Positions 39,405-50,304 of a stretch of 64,000 bases of DNA are shown here, in pieces (positions within the stretch are counted from its first letter, which is position 1; each line of letters opens with the position of its first letter). Origin of the DNA: Sordaria brevicollis (taxonomy: Eukaryota > Ascomycota > Sordariomycetes > Sordariales > Sordariaceae); NCBI GenBank assembly GCA_033439795.1, contig JAUTDP010000016.1, forward strand, positions 62,001-126,000, read 5' to 3'. Below the pieces are notes generated by a model that saw only the letters and a program-made list of their open reading frames with translations, did no database searches and was not told the DNA's origin. The translations under genes and the position numbers were made by a program.

Positions 39405-40140
39405 GTCGTTTTTATCGCCGGCGTCGTTATCCTTCCAACCTTAATTAAACGAAAGGGTACTAATTTTATTCTAACCTATATCGGCGGTAAAGGCCTTAAC
39501 CTTATTTTATTATTACTATTCTTACTATTCTATTATATTTCGAAGGAATATAAAATTAATATTCTTTTTATATAATTAATATAATAAAATAAAAGCTTTA
39601 ATATCTATTATATATATTTAAAAGAATTATATTATAATAATATTATCGCTAAGAAAAAATATTACGTATACTAATAAGAGAGAAAGGGATAAAGGTATTA
39701 AATTAAATTATAATAAAAAAAGCTAATAATTACGATTACGATAATATAAAAATAACTGGGCGGATATTAATAATAATAATATTAATATTAAAACTAACGG
39801 ATAAAATGAAAATTACGGATACTTTACAACTATAAATATTAGAAGTTGAAAATTTTCGTCGAAGATACTTAAATATATATTTTATAAGTAAATACAATAT
39901 TGAAGCACCTTCTTAATATTCACTAGATTTTGTATCTTGGCGGCCAATTCGGCGTTTAAATTAAAGCCCAATACCTCCCTTATATAAAATATATAATAAA
40001 GTTACTTCCTAAATATTTAACCGTACGAAACGTCCGGGGATTCCTAAACGTTTAGAATTCTAGGGCGTTAATTAATAATCCGCCCCGCTATAACGTTTTA
40101 ATGCATAGACGTCTATAATTTCTAACATTTTACCGAATTT
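38763..40140. other. AT-rich RIP-degraded DNA and right edge of the graveyard
   Basis: TA-rich, without recognisable coding. It contains a trinucleotide microsatellite and then a gradual return to normal composition from about 39900 to 40140, where the gene-bearing DNA begins. Confidence 0.6.
39361..39402. repeat. (TTA)n microsatellite
   Basis: About 42 bp of uninterrupted TTA/ATT repeats. It creates a spurious poly-Ile reading frame at 39309-39575, which is not a gene. Confidence 0.95.
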
Positions 40141-40630
40141 TACTATTCAAAAACATATTGAAAATTCTAATGCATTCAAATACAATTCCCAACACCCCCC
40201 CCCTCGCAGTACGGAGCTGGCTTATCGAGTAGTGATAAGATAGTGATGTGCGATAAGAGCACAAACATGACGTCGATGGCGGTGTCAAAATCAGCGGAAG
40301 AAGCCAAACAACACAATGCCACGATGGAGTCGGAACTCTGGGACGAAAGCTTACCCACTGAGGGTATGAAAACAAACCGATTCAAAGGATGTCGAAACCC
40401 TGGAGGTACCATGGCGGCGGCGTCAATGCTTCTCCCACTCCATCGAGTCCTGGCTGAGTCCTGGCCTCGACGACACAGAGTCGACACACTAGGAAGAAAC
40501 AAGAATTGCTATACACCAAAGGGACCAGAGGCTTTTGCGACTCGAGCTACCTACAAGTCCAGTCCTGTGCGCTGCCCCTGGCGAGCCGGTGTTTATGGTA
40601 ACCCCTCTTCCTACAGAGCCTTCTAAAAGT

Positions 40631-40823
40631 GGAAAGGTTCGACTCGACTCCAATCCGCCCGTGAGCACGAACATGAAAACGAAAGGAACAAAAGATACCA
40701 CTAGGTATACACAAGGCAACCGGGCACTTGGAACTTGGAAGTAACAGGTCCGACCCGGGTGCAAGACACATGGAAAGACACATGGGAGCGGGAACACATG
40801 GAATTAGGAGGAGCAGAGCCTCA
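40631..40823 (+). repeat. Dispersed repeat R1, copy 1
   Basis: About 193 bp similar to 56900-57097 in the same orientation. Shared blocks include ggaaaggttcgactcgactcc, gaaaggaacaaaagata, ccgggcacttggaa, gacacatggaaagacacatg and ggaggagcagagcctca. Small indels and transitions separate the copies. The ggttcgactcg string resembles a tRNA B-box, but no A-box or tRNA fold was found. Confidence 0.85.
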
Positions 40824-41177
40824 ACCAAGGGCAACGACTTTGGCTGCGGGACAGTTGAACTCAAGCTGGTTCAACTCGTTGTTGGTTCCTTAGACATCCA
40901 TACCTAAGCTCAGGGAAACTTTGTCACTGATATATGCGCCAGGAATACATATAAGCTTGTTGTTGAGACAGAGGGCATGATGGCTTGTCACTAGAGGTAC
41001 GTGTAGGCGTGCCCTCATGGATCTTGTTGTTCGTGGCCGTCTTGCATTATTCGCAACTGCTGGTGATAGAGTCACCTCTACTCATGGACATGAAACCTTC
41101 CAGACATGGAGGTTGTGGATAGAATGAAACACAACAGGCCCCGGGGATCTCTCCTCGTTCCAAACTATCAGCTTCAC

Positions 41178-41320
41178 AGTCAAAGTCCTCGCCTTCCACT
41201 TCCAGGCTACAAATCCAGTCCTCGAGGCCCCCTTCCTCTCTCACAGTCCTACTTCTCCAGCCCTTACAACTCCAGCACGCCCTTCCAGTTACCTGAGGTG
41301 TTCACTCCTTCCAGCCCCTT
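41178..41320 (-). repeat. Inverted dispersed repeat R2, copy 1
   Basis: The reverse complement matches 55645-55762. It shares aggtaactggaagggcgtgc, ggagttgtRagggct, gagaagKaggact and ggaaggcgaRgact blocks. It belongs to a purine-rich GGAAGG-type repeat family. Confidence 0.8.
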
Positions 41321-41363
41321 CCTTGCCTTCCAGCCCCTTCCTTGCCTTCCAGCCCCTTCCTTG
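41307..41363. repeat. 19-bp tandem repeat, three units
   Basis: Three identical 19-bp units (ccttccagccccttccttg) in tandem, at the edge of repeat R2 and downstream of the following minus-strand gene. Confidence 0.95.
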
Positions 41364-41429
41364 CCTCCCCCCCCTTCTTAAGTTTCTTTTCGGTGTCGGT
41401 CAATGTCTTAACACCCCTCAGCCCTCTTT

Positions 41430-42149
41430 TCAACACCCACCAGCAGTCTTGACAGCATAAACAGTCGTGCACCCAATCTTGTTACACACATCGGCCGCTC
41501 CGCACGGGAAGCTCACGGTCTCCGTCGGCAAAGCCGCCCCCGTGCATCCACAGGGCCTGGTGATGGTGCTCGTGGTCGTGCACTGCGGGACAAAGCACGA
41601 TTTGCATGCTGTTGCGGTGGCGGTGACGGTGGGGCATTGAGCGGCGGGGGAGGAGGGGCAGGCGGCGGTTTTTGTAGTGGTTGTGATGGAGACGGAGGTG
41701 ATGGTTGAGGTGGCGGTGGTGGTGGTGGGTTTGATGACGGTTGTGGGGAGGGTGGTGGTGATGATGGAGGTTTGGGTGACCGGGACGGAGACGGAGACGG
41801 TGATGGGCGCGCGAGATTCGGTCACCGAGACGGTGTAGGTGGTGGTTACTTGTTCGATGTAGGACTCGGTGGTCGTGGTGGTGCTGACTTGGGTCTGGGT
41901 TTTGGTCTCGGTCGAGGTGATGGTGTCGTATTCAGTAATGGTGTCGTACTCGGTCTTGGTGACGGTGCGGGTTACGGTCCCGCCGCCGCCGGGGTTGCCG
42001 GTTGGGCGCTTGGTGGTGACGGTGGAGGGTTGGAGGGTGATTTGGCCGAGGACGGAGCTATTTGCGTATCAGTGGGAGTGATGGAAGGTGGGATATGGGC
42101 GAACTTACCTCGCTGCTGCGAGCAACAGGACTGCGATCTTTTGAACCAT
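41430..42149 (-). CDS. Secreted Thr/Ser-rich protein with Cys-rich tail
   Basis: Two exons (42057-41430 and 42149-42109) joined across a 51-bp intron (42108-42058, GTAAGT...ATAG, with a CTGAT branch-like site), giving 222 residues. The ATG at 42149 opens a hydrophobic signal peptide (M-V-Q-K-I-A-V-L-L-L-A-A-A-R-S-S-V-L-G). A long Thr/Val repeat region follows, including duplicated T-E-Y-D-T-I-T units, and then a tail of about 75 residues with roughly 11 Cys. The composition resembles fungal cell-wall or adhesin-like surface proteins with heavy O-glycosylation. No GPI-anchor signal is obvious at the C-terminus (...K-T-A-G-G-C). Family and function are not recognised. The splice restores one continuous frame, which supports the model. 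Confidence 0.75.
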
Positions 42150-43207
42150 CTTGACGGGCTGGGACTCTGGACGGATTGAGAGAGAAGACGGGTTACTCGG
42201 TCAGTTCACCTTGGCTGTCATCGTGTTTCTTCTGGGAGAAGGACACAAGCTTTTATCTTCATCCACAACAACTCCTCAACCGACCCAATCCGTCCAACAT
42301 CATAACCTGGAAATAGCACCCGCAGAGATCCTTCGTGCAAGTCCCTATATTGCCAGTTAATCACGGAGCGTACCATCACGAACCGAGGAACAGGAAAAAG
42401 CCAAGAGGTCTCGACATTCGACTTTTTGCGAGAAATCCATCGCGGTCCTTGGTGTTGTGCTGTAGTGATGGAAAGCTGAGTATAAGGCAAGCCAATCAGC
42501 TCGCACCTCCATATTGCCTCGTTTATTGCGGTATAGATTGGTGTTGCACTTCTGACTGCACTAGCTGTCAACGTTCCGTGGTGCGGGCTTTCGATGCTAC
42601 GACGGTTTGGGATCGCGGATCCAGGTTTCCCATGGACGGCACACGCTATAAATAGCAACCAGCCTCCGAGTCCGTGAAACGGAGGATGGAAAAGGGATGC
42701 ACTGATCTACCCAAACAGGAGATCATGAACTCGGCGATGGCCCGATTTCTGAGGTAGGTGGGAGTGAGTGATGAGGAGAACCCGGTTCTGTCGCTTGTAA
42801 GCAATTCGGTTCCGTATCTTGACGACGCCATGGAGGAGAGATGATGCAGGAGAGATTTCCATATCACGAGTCACGACGCAGACGATGGTTGACACTCGAA
42901 GGCAGCAGTTATTCAGTCTCGACAGCATAACCAGGTTAACAATTGTACGGTATCTGGCTTCCCCAGGTTCTGGTATCGTTTCTATTTCCAGTCTTTCTCT
43001 TCGAAGTCTCAACATTATACGTGCCCGCTCTGTCCTGATCACGGCGTCAGTCGACAAACACCCTGAAGAAAAGTGTCAAAGTAGGCCGACCTTCAACTCA
43101 TCCTCCTGACCTCCTCCCCATTCCCCAAGACTCCACTCCAGCTTAGCCACCTGCCTCAAACCCTCTCCTTTCATCGGTACGCCCGCCTTCCCCCAGATAC
43201 ATCAAAT
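42150..43207. other. Intergenic region, no gene seen
   Basis: About 1.06 kb between the start of the Thr-rich gene and the end of the acyl-CoA synthetase gene, both minus strand. Several overlapping ORFs of 70-146 codons occur but none has recognisable domains or a supported start. It should contain the promoter of the Thr-rich gene. Confidence 0.6.
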
Positions 43208-45237
43208 CTACAACTTCACCCTCCCCCCCTCCAACTCCCTCCACTCCCTCTCCCCAAACTTGACATACCTCCCCCTCTTCCCATCCAACCAAAACAGTCC
43301 ATCCCCATGTCTCCCCGTTACCCTCCCCGGCTCCACCCCTTCCTGCCTCAGTACATGCTTCTGCTGCTTCATAGTCCCCGTAGTCTGCCCCCCGACCTCC
43401 TTAACAACCCTCAAAAACAGCGGCACCGCATACCTCGGCAACGTCCTGGTCGCATGCCTCGCCAAACTCTCCAGTATCTCCTCACTTACCTCCCCTCCCT
43501 GACCCAGGCCCTTCAACGAAACCGCCGCGCACCCCGCCCTCCCGTCATGATTCGGCAACTGCACGCCATAAACATTCGCTTCCTGCACCGCCGGATGCGT
43601 GCCCATAGCCTGGGAGACTTCAGCCGTGGACACGTTTTCGGATTTCCACCGAAAGGTATCCCCGATCCTGTCGCTGAAATATAGCTTCCGCTCAGAGTCC
43701 CAGTGGACAATGTCACCCGTCCTAAACCACGCGTCCCCCCTTTTGAAGACGTCGCGGAGGATCTTGGAGTTGGTAGCTTTTTCGTTTCCGTAGTACCCCT
43801 GAAAACGGGACTTGATGTCGTCGGCCGGCAAAGCGGCGAGGAGCTCGCCTGGTTCGTTGACGCGGGTGCGTTTGCAGAAGCCCGTGGTCGGGTCGCGCCA
43901 GGGTTGGTCGGACTCAAAATCGAGGCGGACGACGGCGGACCGGAGGTTGGTGAGAAAGTGGGAGAGGAGGCCGAAGCGGCCGATGGCGCCGAGGGAGAAG
44001 GCGTTGCGGGAGCGGTTCCAGGTGCCGAGGGGACCTTCGGTGGAGGCGTAGAATTCTAGGATTGTCTTTTTGGGGGGTGTTAGCTTTCATTGTATGGTAA
44101 GAGATGGGGGAAAAGGGGGCAACAAGGACATACATCAACCCCAAACCTCTCCTTGAACCTTTCCCACACATCCGGCCTCAGTCCATTCCCGCACGCCACC
44201 CTAACCTTATGCTCCCGATCCAAATTCTTTCCCGTCTGCGGGTCAATCTCCGGCTCCGCCACCGTCAGGTAGCGGCACGTCTCGCCTACATACTGGATAA
44301 TCGTCGCGTTACTAGCCCTCACATCCTTCCAAAACGTCTTTGTCGAGAACTTCCTCCCAATGGCTACCGTAGCCCCCCTAAACAACGCCGCGCACACCCC
44401 CAAGCACGACGCCGACGAGTGATACAGCGGCATGCACGTGTACAACACATCATCCCCCCTCATCTCCGTCCCCTTGCCCGTCAGCATAGCAGCCATAAAC
44501 ACCTTCATCCAACTCACAACCGCCGGCTTCGGCAGTCCCGTCGTGCCAGACGTGTAAATCAGTATCGCCATCCCAACGTAGCTGTCCACCCTTCTAACCT
44601 CATCCGGATACCGCTTCGGCTCCAACCGAAACCTCTCCGCCTCCGTCTCCGGTCCCAACACCACATACTCCATCCCGTGCCCCTTCTCTTCACGCCCCCC
44701 CTTCACTTGCTGTTTCACCTCCTCCGTCAGATTGTCTACCACCACCGGATCAACAACCACCAACCTAGCCCTCGACTCCCCCAACGAATGCGCCAACGGC
44801 CTTCCACTCAAATTATAATTCACAAAAGCCGGCGTCGCGCCTATACTCCACAGCCCAAACCAGACAAACACAAACATATCACTGTTCATAGCCATGACCG
44901 CCACCACCTCCCCTTTCTTTACCCCCTTCACCTCCCTAAACCAGGTGCCCCACCGCAACACTTGCTGGTAGGTCTCATAATAAGTGTATGATTTTCCCTC
45001 GAACCAGAGAAAGGGTTTGGTGGCTGTGAGGGGGGAAAGGGCGTGGGCTTCGAGGCGGTAAAAGATGTTGACTTGGCCGGCGCGGACGGAGCGGACGAGG
45101 TGGAGGGCGGTGGAGCCGGCTATGCGGAACCAGAGGAGGTCGTGCTCGAGGGAGAGGGAGGCGGAGAGGTAGGATGTGACGGCGGCGGTGGTGGCGGCTG
45201 CTGCTGCTGCGCCGGCGAGGGAGAGAGGGGCGGGCAT
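43208..45237 (-). CDS. FAT1/FATP-type very-long-chain acyl-CoA synthetase
   Basis: Two exons (45237-44134 and 44065-43208) with a 68-bp intron (44133-44066, GTATGT...AAAAG) give 653 residues. It is an AMP-forming acyl-CoA ligase of the fatty-acid transport/very-long-chain synthetase family, which activates fatty acids to CoA esters using ATP. The AMP-binding motif I-Y-T-S-G-T-T-G-L-P-K lies at residues 227-237. The second ATP motif F-Y-A-S-T-E-G begins just after the splice, R-T-G-D is at 483-486, and the family signature D-R-x-G-D-T-F-R-W-K-S-E-N-V-S-T is at 500-515. An Ala-rich hydrophobic N-terminus (about 5-25) and another segment near 120-137 suggest membrane association. The C-terminus (R-V-K-L) is not a canonical peroxisomal signal. 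Length is typical for the family. Physiological role (uptake or peroxisomal activation) is inferred. Confidence 0.92.
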
Positions 45238-46418
45238 GTTTTGGTTCTGGGTCTGGTAATGGGTGGGTATGGTGATGGTGATGGTCTGGATGGTGTTAGA
45301 TAGTGTATGTTGAAGTTCGAAAGGGTGAAGTGGACTTACAACCCCAGATGACGACTTACGACAACTCAGAAGTGGAACTTAAAGACCATTACTAATATCG
45401 ATAACGAAGCTCTGTGTCGATGATAGCGAAGGGAAGCCACTTTTACTTACACTGTCGTCGTCCTTGTCCCCTACATACAAACTGTAGCTATCCCCTTTCT
45501 GGTGATCAACTGAGGATGGACGGTGAGGGGAAGCAAGCGGAGTTACCGAGGCATAGGGGTCCAATCTAGAAGCCTGAAAGAGCTGAAAGAGGAGGGGTTC
45601 AGGGGGATCAGCATGCCACTCACACATGGGTCAAGTTGGGGTTTCTATGTAACCCTTGGGCTTTGTGGGCGTGAGAAAGAACTCCGAGATGTGGATATCT
45701 TGCGATCTCATGCTTGTTGATGACTACGAAAGCACATGTCAGATCAGATTCATGAACTTATTTTGGCATTTTGTCAAGTCGAGGCTTCAGTGGCCAGTGG
45801 TACGAGTAAATGGTTGCTTACTGAGAACCGCCAGATCGTTCGTTCGTTGCACGTGTAAGACGCAGTTCAGTCCAACCACCTTAGGACACACGAACAGATG
45901 TTCATCCCATTTCTTGCAGAAATGAATGCGATGTAAGTGTGGGGGACACGTTCTTGTCTTCATCTTTCCGTTCCCACGTGCCACAGGTTGAAACAAAGGG
46001 ACGCGCAGGGCACGCAGGGCACGCACATGCCACCGAGAGACGAGACGAGAGACGTCAAGAAAAGGTTCGAAATGCGGGGATGGCTTCAAAACCCAGTGGC
46101 TTGGAGTTTGCGGGGAAGCTCCTTGGCGAGGGCACCGAGGAAACATTGGAGGCTGGGCAGGGCTGATCAGAGATACGTAGTGTCATTTTGGAAATGAAAA
46201 GAGGTCTTGAGAAGTCCCTCGTCAAAAAGAAAGAGAAAGAAGTTGAATATGGGACCGCGCCAGGCGGAAATTTGTAAAATAATGACAGTAACTGGCTGAC
46301 AACTCGAACGAAGAAAAGAAACCCTACGTCAAGGGGCCGTATACACCCGGCGTATACACCCTTCCACCTTTTTTTGTTTTAATCGTAAATCTAGACCGTC
46401 ATTTCATAGTTTAGACAG
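45238..46418. other. Intergenic region, no gene seen
   Basis: 1.18 kb between the acyl-CoA synthetase start and the PMI stop codon, both minus strand. No supported gene; several short overlapping ORFs only. It contains two consecutive ggcacgca-like units near 46010-46025. It should hold the acyl-CoA synthetase promoter and the PMI 3' UTR. Confidence 0.6.
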
Positions 46419-47851
46419 TCAACTTTGTTCGTCCAACACGCAAAAGGCCTTGAACGTCTCAAACTCTTCATCACCCTCGCTCTCGAGTACGCACTCAGCG
46501 GTAGCGCCGACGAAGAAAACGTGACCCGTCTTGATCTCCTGCACCTTGGGGCCGACGGAAATCTTTCCCTGACCCTTGGTGCAAATGATGATGCTTGGGC
46601 CGTCGATGGGGTTGAAGGTGACCTTGGATCCCTGGCTCTTGAGCAACGAGCGGACGACGCTGAACTCCTCGATTGGTGGGTTGTATTCGATGGTCTCTGA
46701 TTGCGAGTCGATGGCAGCCTGATTCAACGTCGCGCCGGCTTCGCGCTTGCCCTTGACATCCTTCGTATAATCGGTAGCCTCCATCTTTTGGTTCTCGATG
46801 GGCGCATAGTCGTACGTGAGCATGTTCACGAGGGTGTCGACGTCCTTGAACTTGGGGGTGAAGCCGGCGCGAACAACATTGTCGCTGCTGGCCATGCACT
46901 CGATGATCTCGCCGCTGATGTAGGCGTGGATGTCGTCCGCTTTCAGGTAGATGGCTTCGCCGGCCTTCATCTCCACAAAGTTGAGGAAGAAGAGGACGAA
47001 GAGGCCGTAGTCGGCGCCGAATTGGCTGTGGAGGCGAGTGACGAGTTCGGAGAGCTTGGCGCCGCCTGGTGAAGGGACAGCAGAGGAGGTGGTGCCGGCG
47101 AAATCAGCACTCTTGGCCGACTCAACAAGCTTCTCGGCAGCGGCAGACATGTCCTCCTCTGATGAAGACATGAGGGCGCCAAAAGCGGCTTGTAGCACCT
47201 TCTTGTTCTCGGCTGTGGCATCTTCGGACTCGTTTCCTTCGTTCTTGGTGACTGTGTCGACGAACTGCTTGGCCTTCTCCTCCCCTACGAGCTGGCGCAA
47301 AGCAGGGACGTTGTTGAGGAAATGGGCAATCTCCTTCAGGGGACGGAACCCGCAGAGACCCTCGAAATCGCTGATGGCAATGGCCATCTCGGGCTTGTGG
47401 TTGTCATCGGGGTAGTTCTTGGGGTCGCGGGCGTGCAGCTTCTCGGCGAGCTTCTTGTTGGGATGGGCCTGGATGGACAGGGCTTTTTGGATGGAGAGGA
47501 CCTTGAAGAGGAAGGGCAGCTTGTTCTCGTAGCGTTGGGCGATGGCGGGCGAGAGGAGGGCCTGGTTATCCTGGACGAGCTCGAGGAGGGTGCGGCCCGT
47601 GTGCTTGTCCTTGGACGGGTTGGAGGGGTGGGTGCCCATCCATAGCTGTGACTTTTCTTAGCAAAAGGTGTGTCTCTCAGGGAGATGGAGTGTCTGTCTA
47701 CCTCGGCGTATGGCTTGTCGTCCTCAATCTTGAACTCCTTCTCGTCGAGGGAGGCGGCAGCAAACTGGGCGGCGCGCGACGAGTTCCCCTTCTTTCCCCA
47801 TTCGTACGAGTTGACCCCGCACTGGAGCTGGATGAGAGGAACCGGGAGCAT
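46419..47851 (-). CDS. Mannose-6-phosphate isomerase (type I)
   Basis: Two exons (47851-47702 and 47645-46419) with a 56-bp intron (47701-47646, GTAGAC...CACAG) give 458 residues. The zinc enzyme interconverts fructose-6-phosphate and mannose-6-phosphate in the cytosol, supplying GDP-mannose for glycosylation and wall mannan. The splice recreates the conserved Y-A-E-L-W-M-G-T-H-P. Expected zinc ligands are present: Gln109 and His111 (Q-A-H-P-N-K), Glu136 (K-P-E-M), His291 (D-D-I-H-A-Y). The N-terminal [14 protein letters not shown] is typical. The ATG at 47851 is chosen because the upstream in-frame extension has only a GTG start. Length is close to yeast PMI40. A low-complexity Ala/Ser/Glu insertion lies at about residues 190-245. 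Confidence 0.95.
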
Positions 47852-48852
47852 GTTGGGAGACGAGTCAGGTATGGACTCCACGGGTCGGTAGTGTTTTGGT
47901 GGTGTTGGTGTATATACGTCCGATGACTCTATTCACAACTCTGCAACAAGAAGAGACGAAATAGTGTCAGGGGAAAATAAATACTAACAGCTTGGGACGG
48001 AACCCCTCATTTAGTACGTCACTGCATCAGGAAGGGACGAACAGCTGAAACGGAGCTTCTAGGTTAGCTGTGGAGGGCCACGCTAAAGTCTAATTTTAGG
48101 GCATCACTAACAATATGACAGCAGAAAGCTACGGGCACAGTGTTTGTTAGGGGACCCGCCTGTTCGTGGGTACGGTTAGCGCCATGCACTAACAGGGCCG
48201 ATGTCCATGGAGATAGACTTCCATTTTGGACCTCGAGGTTCATGGGATGACCTCGGAGGTTGGAGGCGGTGATAACAGAGCAAGTAAACAAGGACACTTT
48301 GAATACTCTGTGGGAAAGATGAGTCATGACCTATACACATGTAGTAGAAGGTCGATACGAGACCATCTTCTAAAGCTATCCACAACCCAACATCGTGAAA
48401 TCAGCAGAGGTAGCTGCGTATCTGCCCAATATTCCTACATCACATCTTCACCAGAGACAGACAGAAGAGCAGATGGTATCAGTTTATTCCTTTTCAACCT
48501 CCTTTTTTCCATGTTCCCCTTCCCCTAGCCAACATGTTCAAGGGGTCTGCTTATGTAGTATATGTGTCTCGTACAAGAATCGTACAAAGAGAGAAAGGAA
48601 AAATGCAAATATGACAAAAACACAAAACAAGCCCGTAACTCCGACCCAAAGAGAGAGAAACAACATGAGATTATATGCCCGACATCCACGTCCATCCGCT
48701 GACTGGGTGGCATCTCCTACTCCTGACTTCCACGGGTCTCAGTCTACCTACCGAAACCCCGGACTCCTCGGCGGCGTCCTCATCATCTTCACCGGGCTAC
48801 TACTTGTCCTTTTCACCGGCGAAGACCCCGAGCACGTCAAGCCCGACCACAC
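47852..48852. other. Intergenic region, no gene seen
   Basis: 1.0 kb between the PMI start and the stop codon of the RPA43-like gene. A plus-strand frame ending near 48856 contains a hydrophobic stretch but lacks recognisable homology and runs antisense to the RPA43 3' region, so it is not called. The PMI promoter should lie here. Confidence 0.6.
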
Positions 48853-50304
48853 CTAATCATCCGGCGTAACATCCCCCTCCTTCCCCGTCACTTTAGCAAA
48901 GACAGTCCTCTTGCCCGCATCCTCTTCTTCTTCCTCCTTGCCAAACCTGGTCATGCTAAACTCGGGCACGCGCCTGCTCATCGGCCGGAGCAAGCCACCC
49001 GGGTTCTGGCGTGAGCGGCGCTTACGCTCCAGCTCGCGCTCTTCTTTTTGCAGAGCCCGCTCTTCTTCGTCGCTCAGGAACGTGCCTTCCAGAGACAAGT
49101 AGCCGTAGTCGCCGGCGAGTCCGACGTCAAAGTTCTTGATCCTGAACCGAACCTTGCCCGAGATCTTCTTTCCGGAGGCGTCGGTCCAGTAACCCGTGGT
49201 GTGCATCTGCTCGACGACTTGGAGTTCTTCGCCGTCTAGTTGGTCCTCTTCTTCTTCCTCTTCCTGCTCCGCCGCCTCTTCTTGTTGCTGCTCCTCGTCC
49301 TCATCATCGAAATGGATGTGAGACCTGCTGCCGTTGTTGTTGTGGTTGTCGCCCTTGAGATCGTGCCACTTCCACCCCTTAGGCAAGCGCTTCGCCTCGA
49401 TACTAGCGTTGAAACGACCCCAGCATTGGACACCGATGTGACCCTCGGATTGCATCTGGATGACGCCCTCCATGGACTTGCCGCGCGCGGGCTTGAACAT
49501 GTGCGCGTCGAAGGTGAGGTAGGCGAAGCCGACGGCGTATTCGTCGACGGACCGCAAGAGGGCGGGCGTCTCGTCGGTGGGGGGGTTGATGACCGAGGCT
49601 TGGACGGGCCGCTCAGAGAGGTTCAGGTTGGTGTAGCTGAGCAGGACGCCGCGGAGGACGGGGGAGTAGTGGTTGAGAAGAGGCTCGAGGTGTTGTTGGG
49701 CGATGTTGGTGAGGGGCTTGTCGAAGCCGCAGGGGTAGAAGGGCACGTAGAGCGAGTGCGTCTGGGTGTAGAAGGGGAAGTCGGCGTCGTCGTCGTTGCC
49801 GGTGGGGAGGGTGGTGTCAATGTCCATCGCATCGGTCGTGGGCTCGGGGATGGCGGATGCTTGTCGCTGCTGCTTCTTCTTGTCCTTCTTGTCCTTTTTT
49901 TCCTTCTTGTCCTTGCTCTTCTTGGACTTTTTCTCGACCTCGGGTTCTGATGCGACAGCTGCCTCCTCTTCTTGCTCCTGCTCTTGCTCCTCCTCCTCTA
50001 CAACGGGCTCCTCCTTGTTCTTCTTGGACTTTTTCTTCTTTTCCTTCTTGGCAGGAGCCTGCTCCTCCTCCTCCTCGGCAACAACCTCTTCGGCAACATC
50101 TTCCTTCTTTGATTTCTTTGACTTTTTGGACTTCTTTTCGGTATCTAGCGACTCGGACTTTGACTTTTTGTGCTTCTTGGGGGCATCCTCGACATCGACA
50201 GCGGGGACCTCGTCGTCGGCCTCATCTCTGGACCGCTTCTTGTCCTTCTTGTGCTTCTTCTCCGCCTTGGTGGGTGGTGGTGAGTCGACAACGGATTGCG
50301 ACAT
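48853..50304 (-). CDS. RPA43-like RNA polymerase I subunit
   Basis: Single exon, 483 residues from the ATG at 50304; in-frame sequence upstream has only a TTG start. The N-terminal 150 residues are low complexity, alternating Lys-rich (K-K-S-K-K-S-K-K) and Glu-rich blocks, typical of nucleolar proteins. About residues 176-270 match the Rpb7-N-like fold of RPA43 (F-Y-x-x-x-x-x-L-Y-V-P-F-Y-P, G-V-L-L-S-Y-x-N). An OB-type domain follows (G-x-V-Q-M-Q-S-E-G-H-I-G-V-x-C-W-G-R-F-N-A-S-I), interrupted by an acidic insertion (about 338-372) before the final strands (K-I-S-G-K-V-R-F-R-I). RPA43 pairs with RPA14 in the stalk of Pol I and contacts Rrn3 during rRNA transcription. The call rests on domain pattern and layout. 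It shares a 1-kb divergent upstream region with the next gene. Confidence 0.85.
   Translation of the reverse strand: MSQSVVDSPPPTKAEKKHKKDKKRSRDEADDEVPAVDVEDAPKKHKKSKSESLDTEKKSKKSKKSKKEDVAEEVVAEEEEEQAPAKKEKKKKSKKNKEEPVVEEEEQEQEQEEEAAVASEPEVEKKSKKSKDKKEKKDKKDKKKQQRQASAIPEPTTDAMDIDTTLPTGNDDDADFPFYTQTHSLYVPFYPCGFDKPLTNIAQQHLEPLLNHYSPVLRGVLLSYTNLNLSERPVQASVINPPTDETPALLRSVDEYAVGFAYLTFDAHMFKPARGKSMEGVIQMQSEGHIGVQCWGRFNASIEAKRLPKGWKWHDLKGDNHNNNGSRSHIHFDDEDEEQQQEEAAEQEEEEEEDQLDGEELQVVEQMHTTGYWTDASGKKISGKVRFRIKNFDVGLAGDYGYLSLEGTFLSDEEERALQKEERELERKRRSRQNPGGLLRPMSRRVPEFSMTRFGKEEEEEDAGKRTVFAKVTGKEGDVTPDD

Larger units (their letters stand above)
40141..41429. other. Intergenic DNA at the AT-rich/gene boundary
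   Basis: Normal composition. ORFs of up to about 126 codons exist on both strands but overlap each other, lack recognisable domains and are not supported. The region holds dispersed repeat R1 (40631-40823), repeat R2 (41178-41320) and a 19-bp tandem repeat, all listed separately. Confidence 0.6.

Noticed and set aside
39309..39575. 88-codon poly-Ile ORF
   Set aside because: Produced by the TTA microsatellite at 39361-39402.
1..40140. CRISPR array, prophage or bacterial-type operon
   Set aside because: No spacer-repeat arrays or bacterial genes; introns, LTR elements and RIP mark this as fungal nuclear DNA.
40243..40626. Plus-strand ORF of about 126 codons from ATG 40246
   Set aside because: No recognisable domain, overlaps ORFs on the other strand, lies in boundary DNA with repeats; no support as a gene.
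44104..44991. 295-codon plus-strand ORF
   Set aside because: Antisense shadow of the acyl-CoA synthetase exon 1, Arg/His/Pro-rich, no domain.
48395..48856. Plus-strand frame with a hydrophobic stretch
   Set aside because: Starts only at GTG, or at an internal ATG giving about 60 residues, antisense to the RPA43 3' region, no recognisable family.
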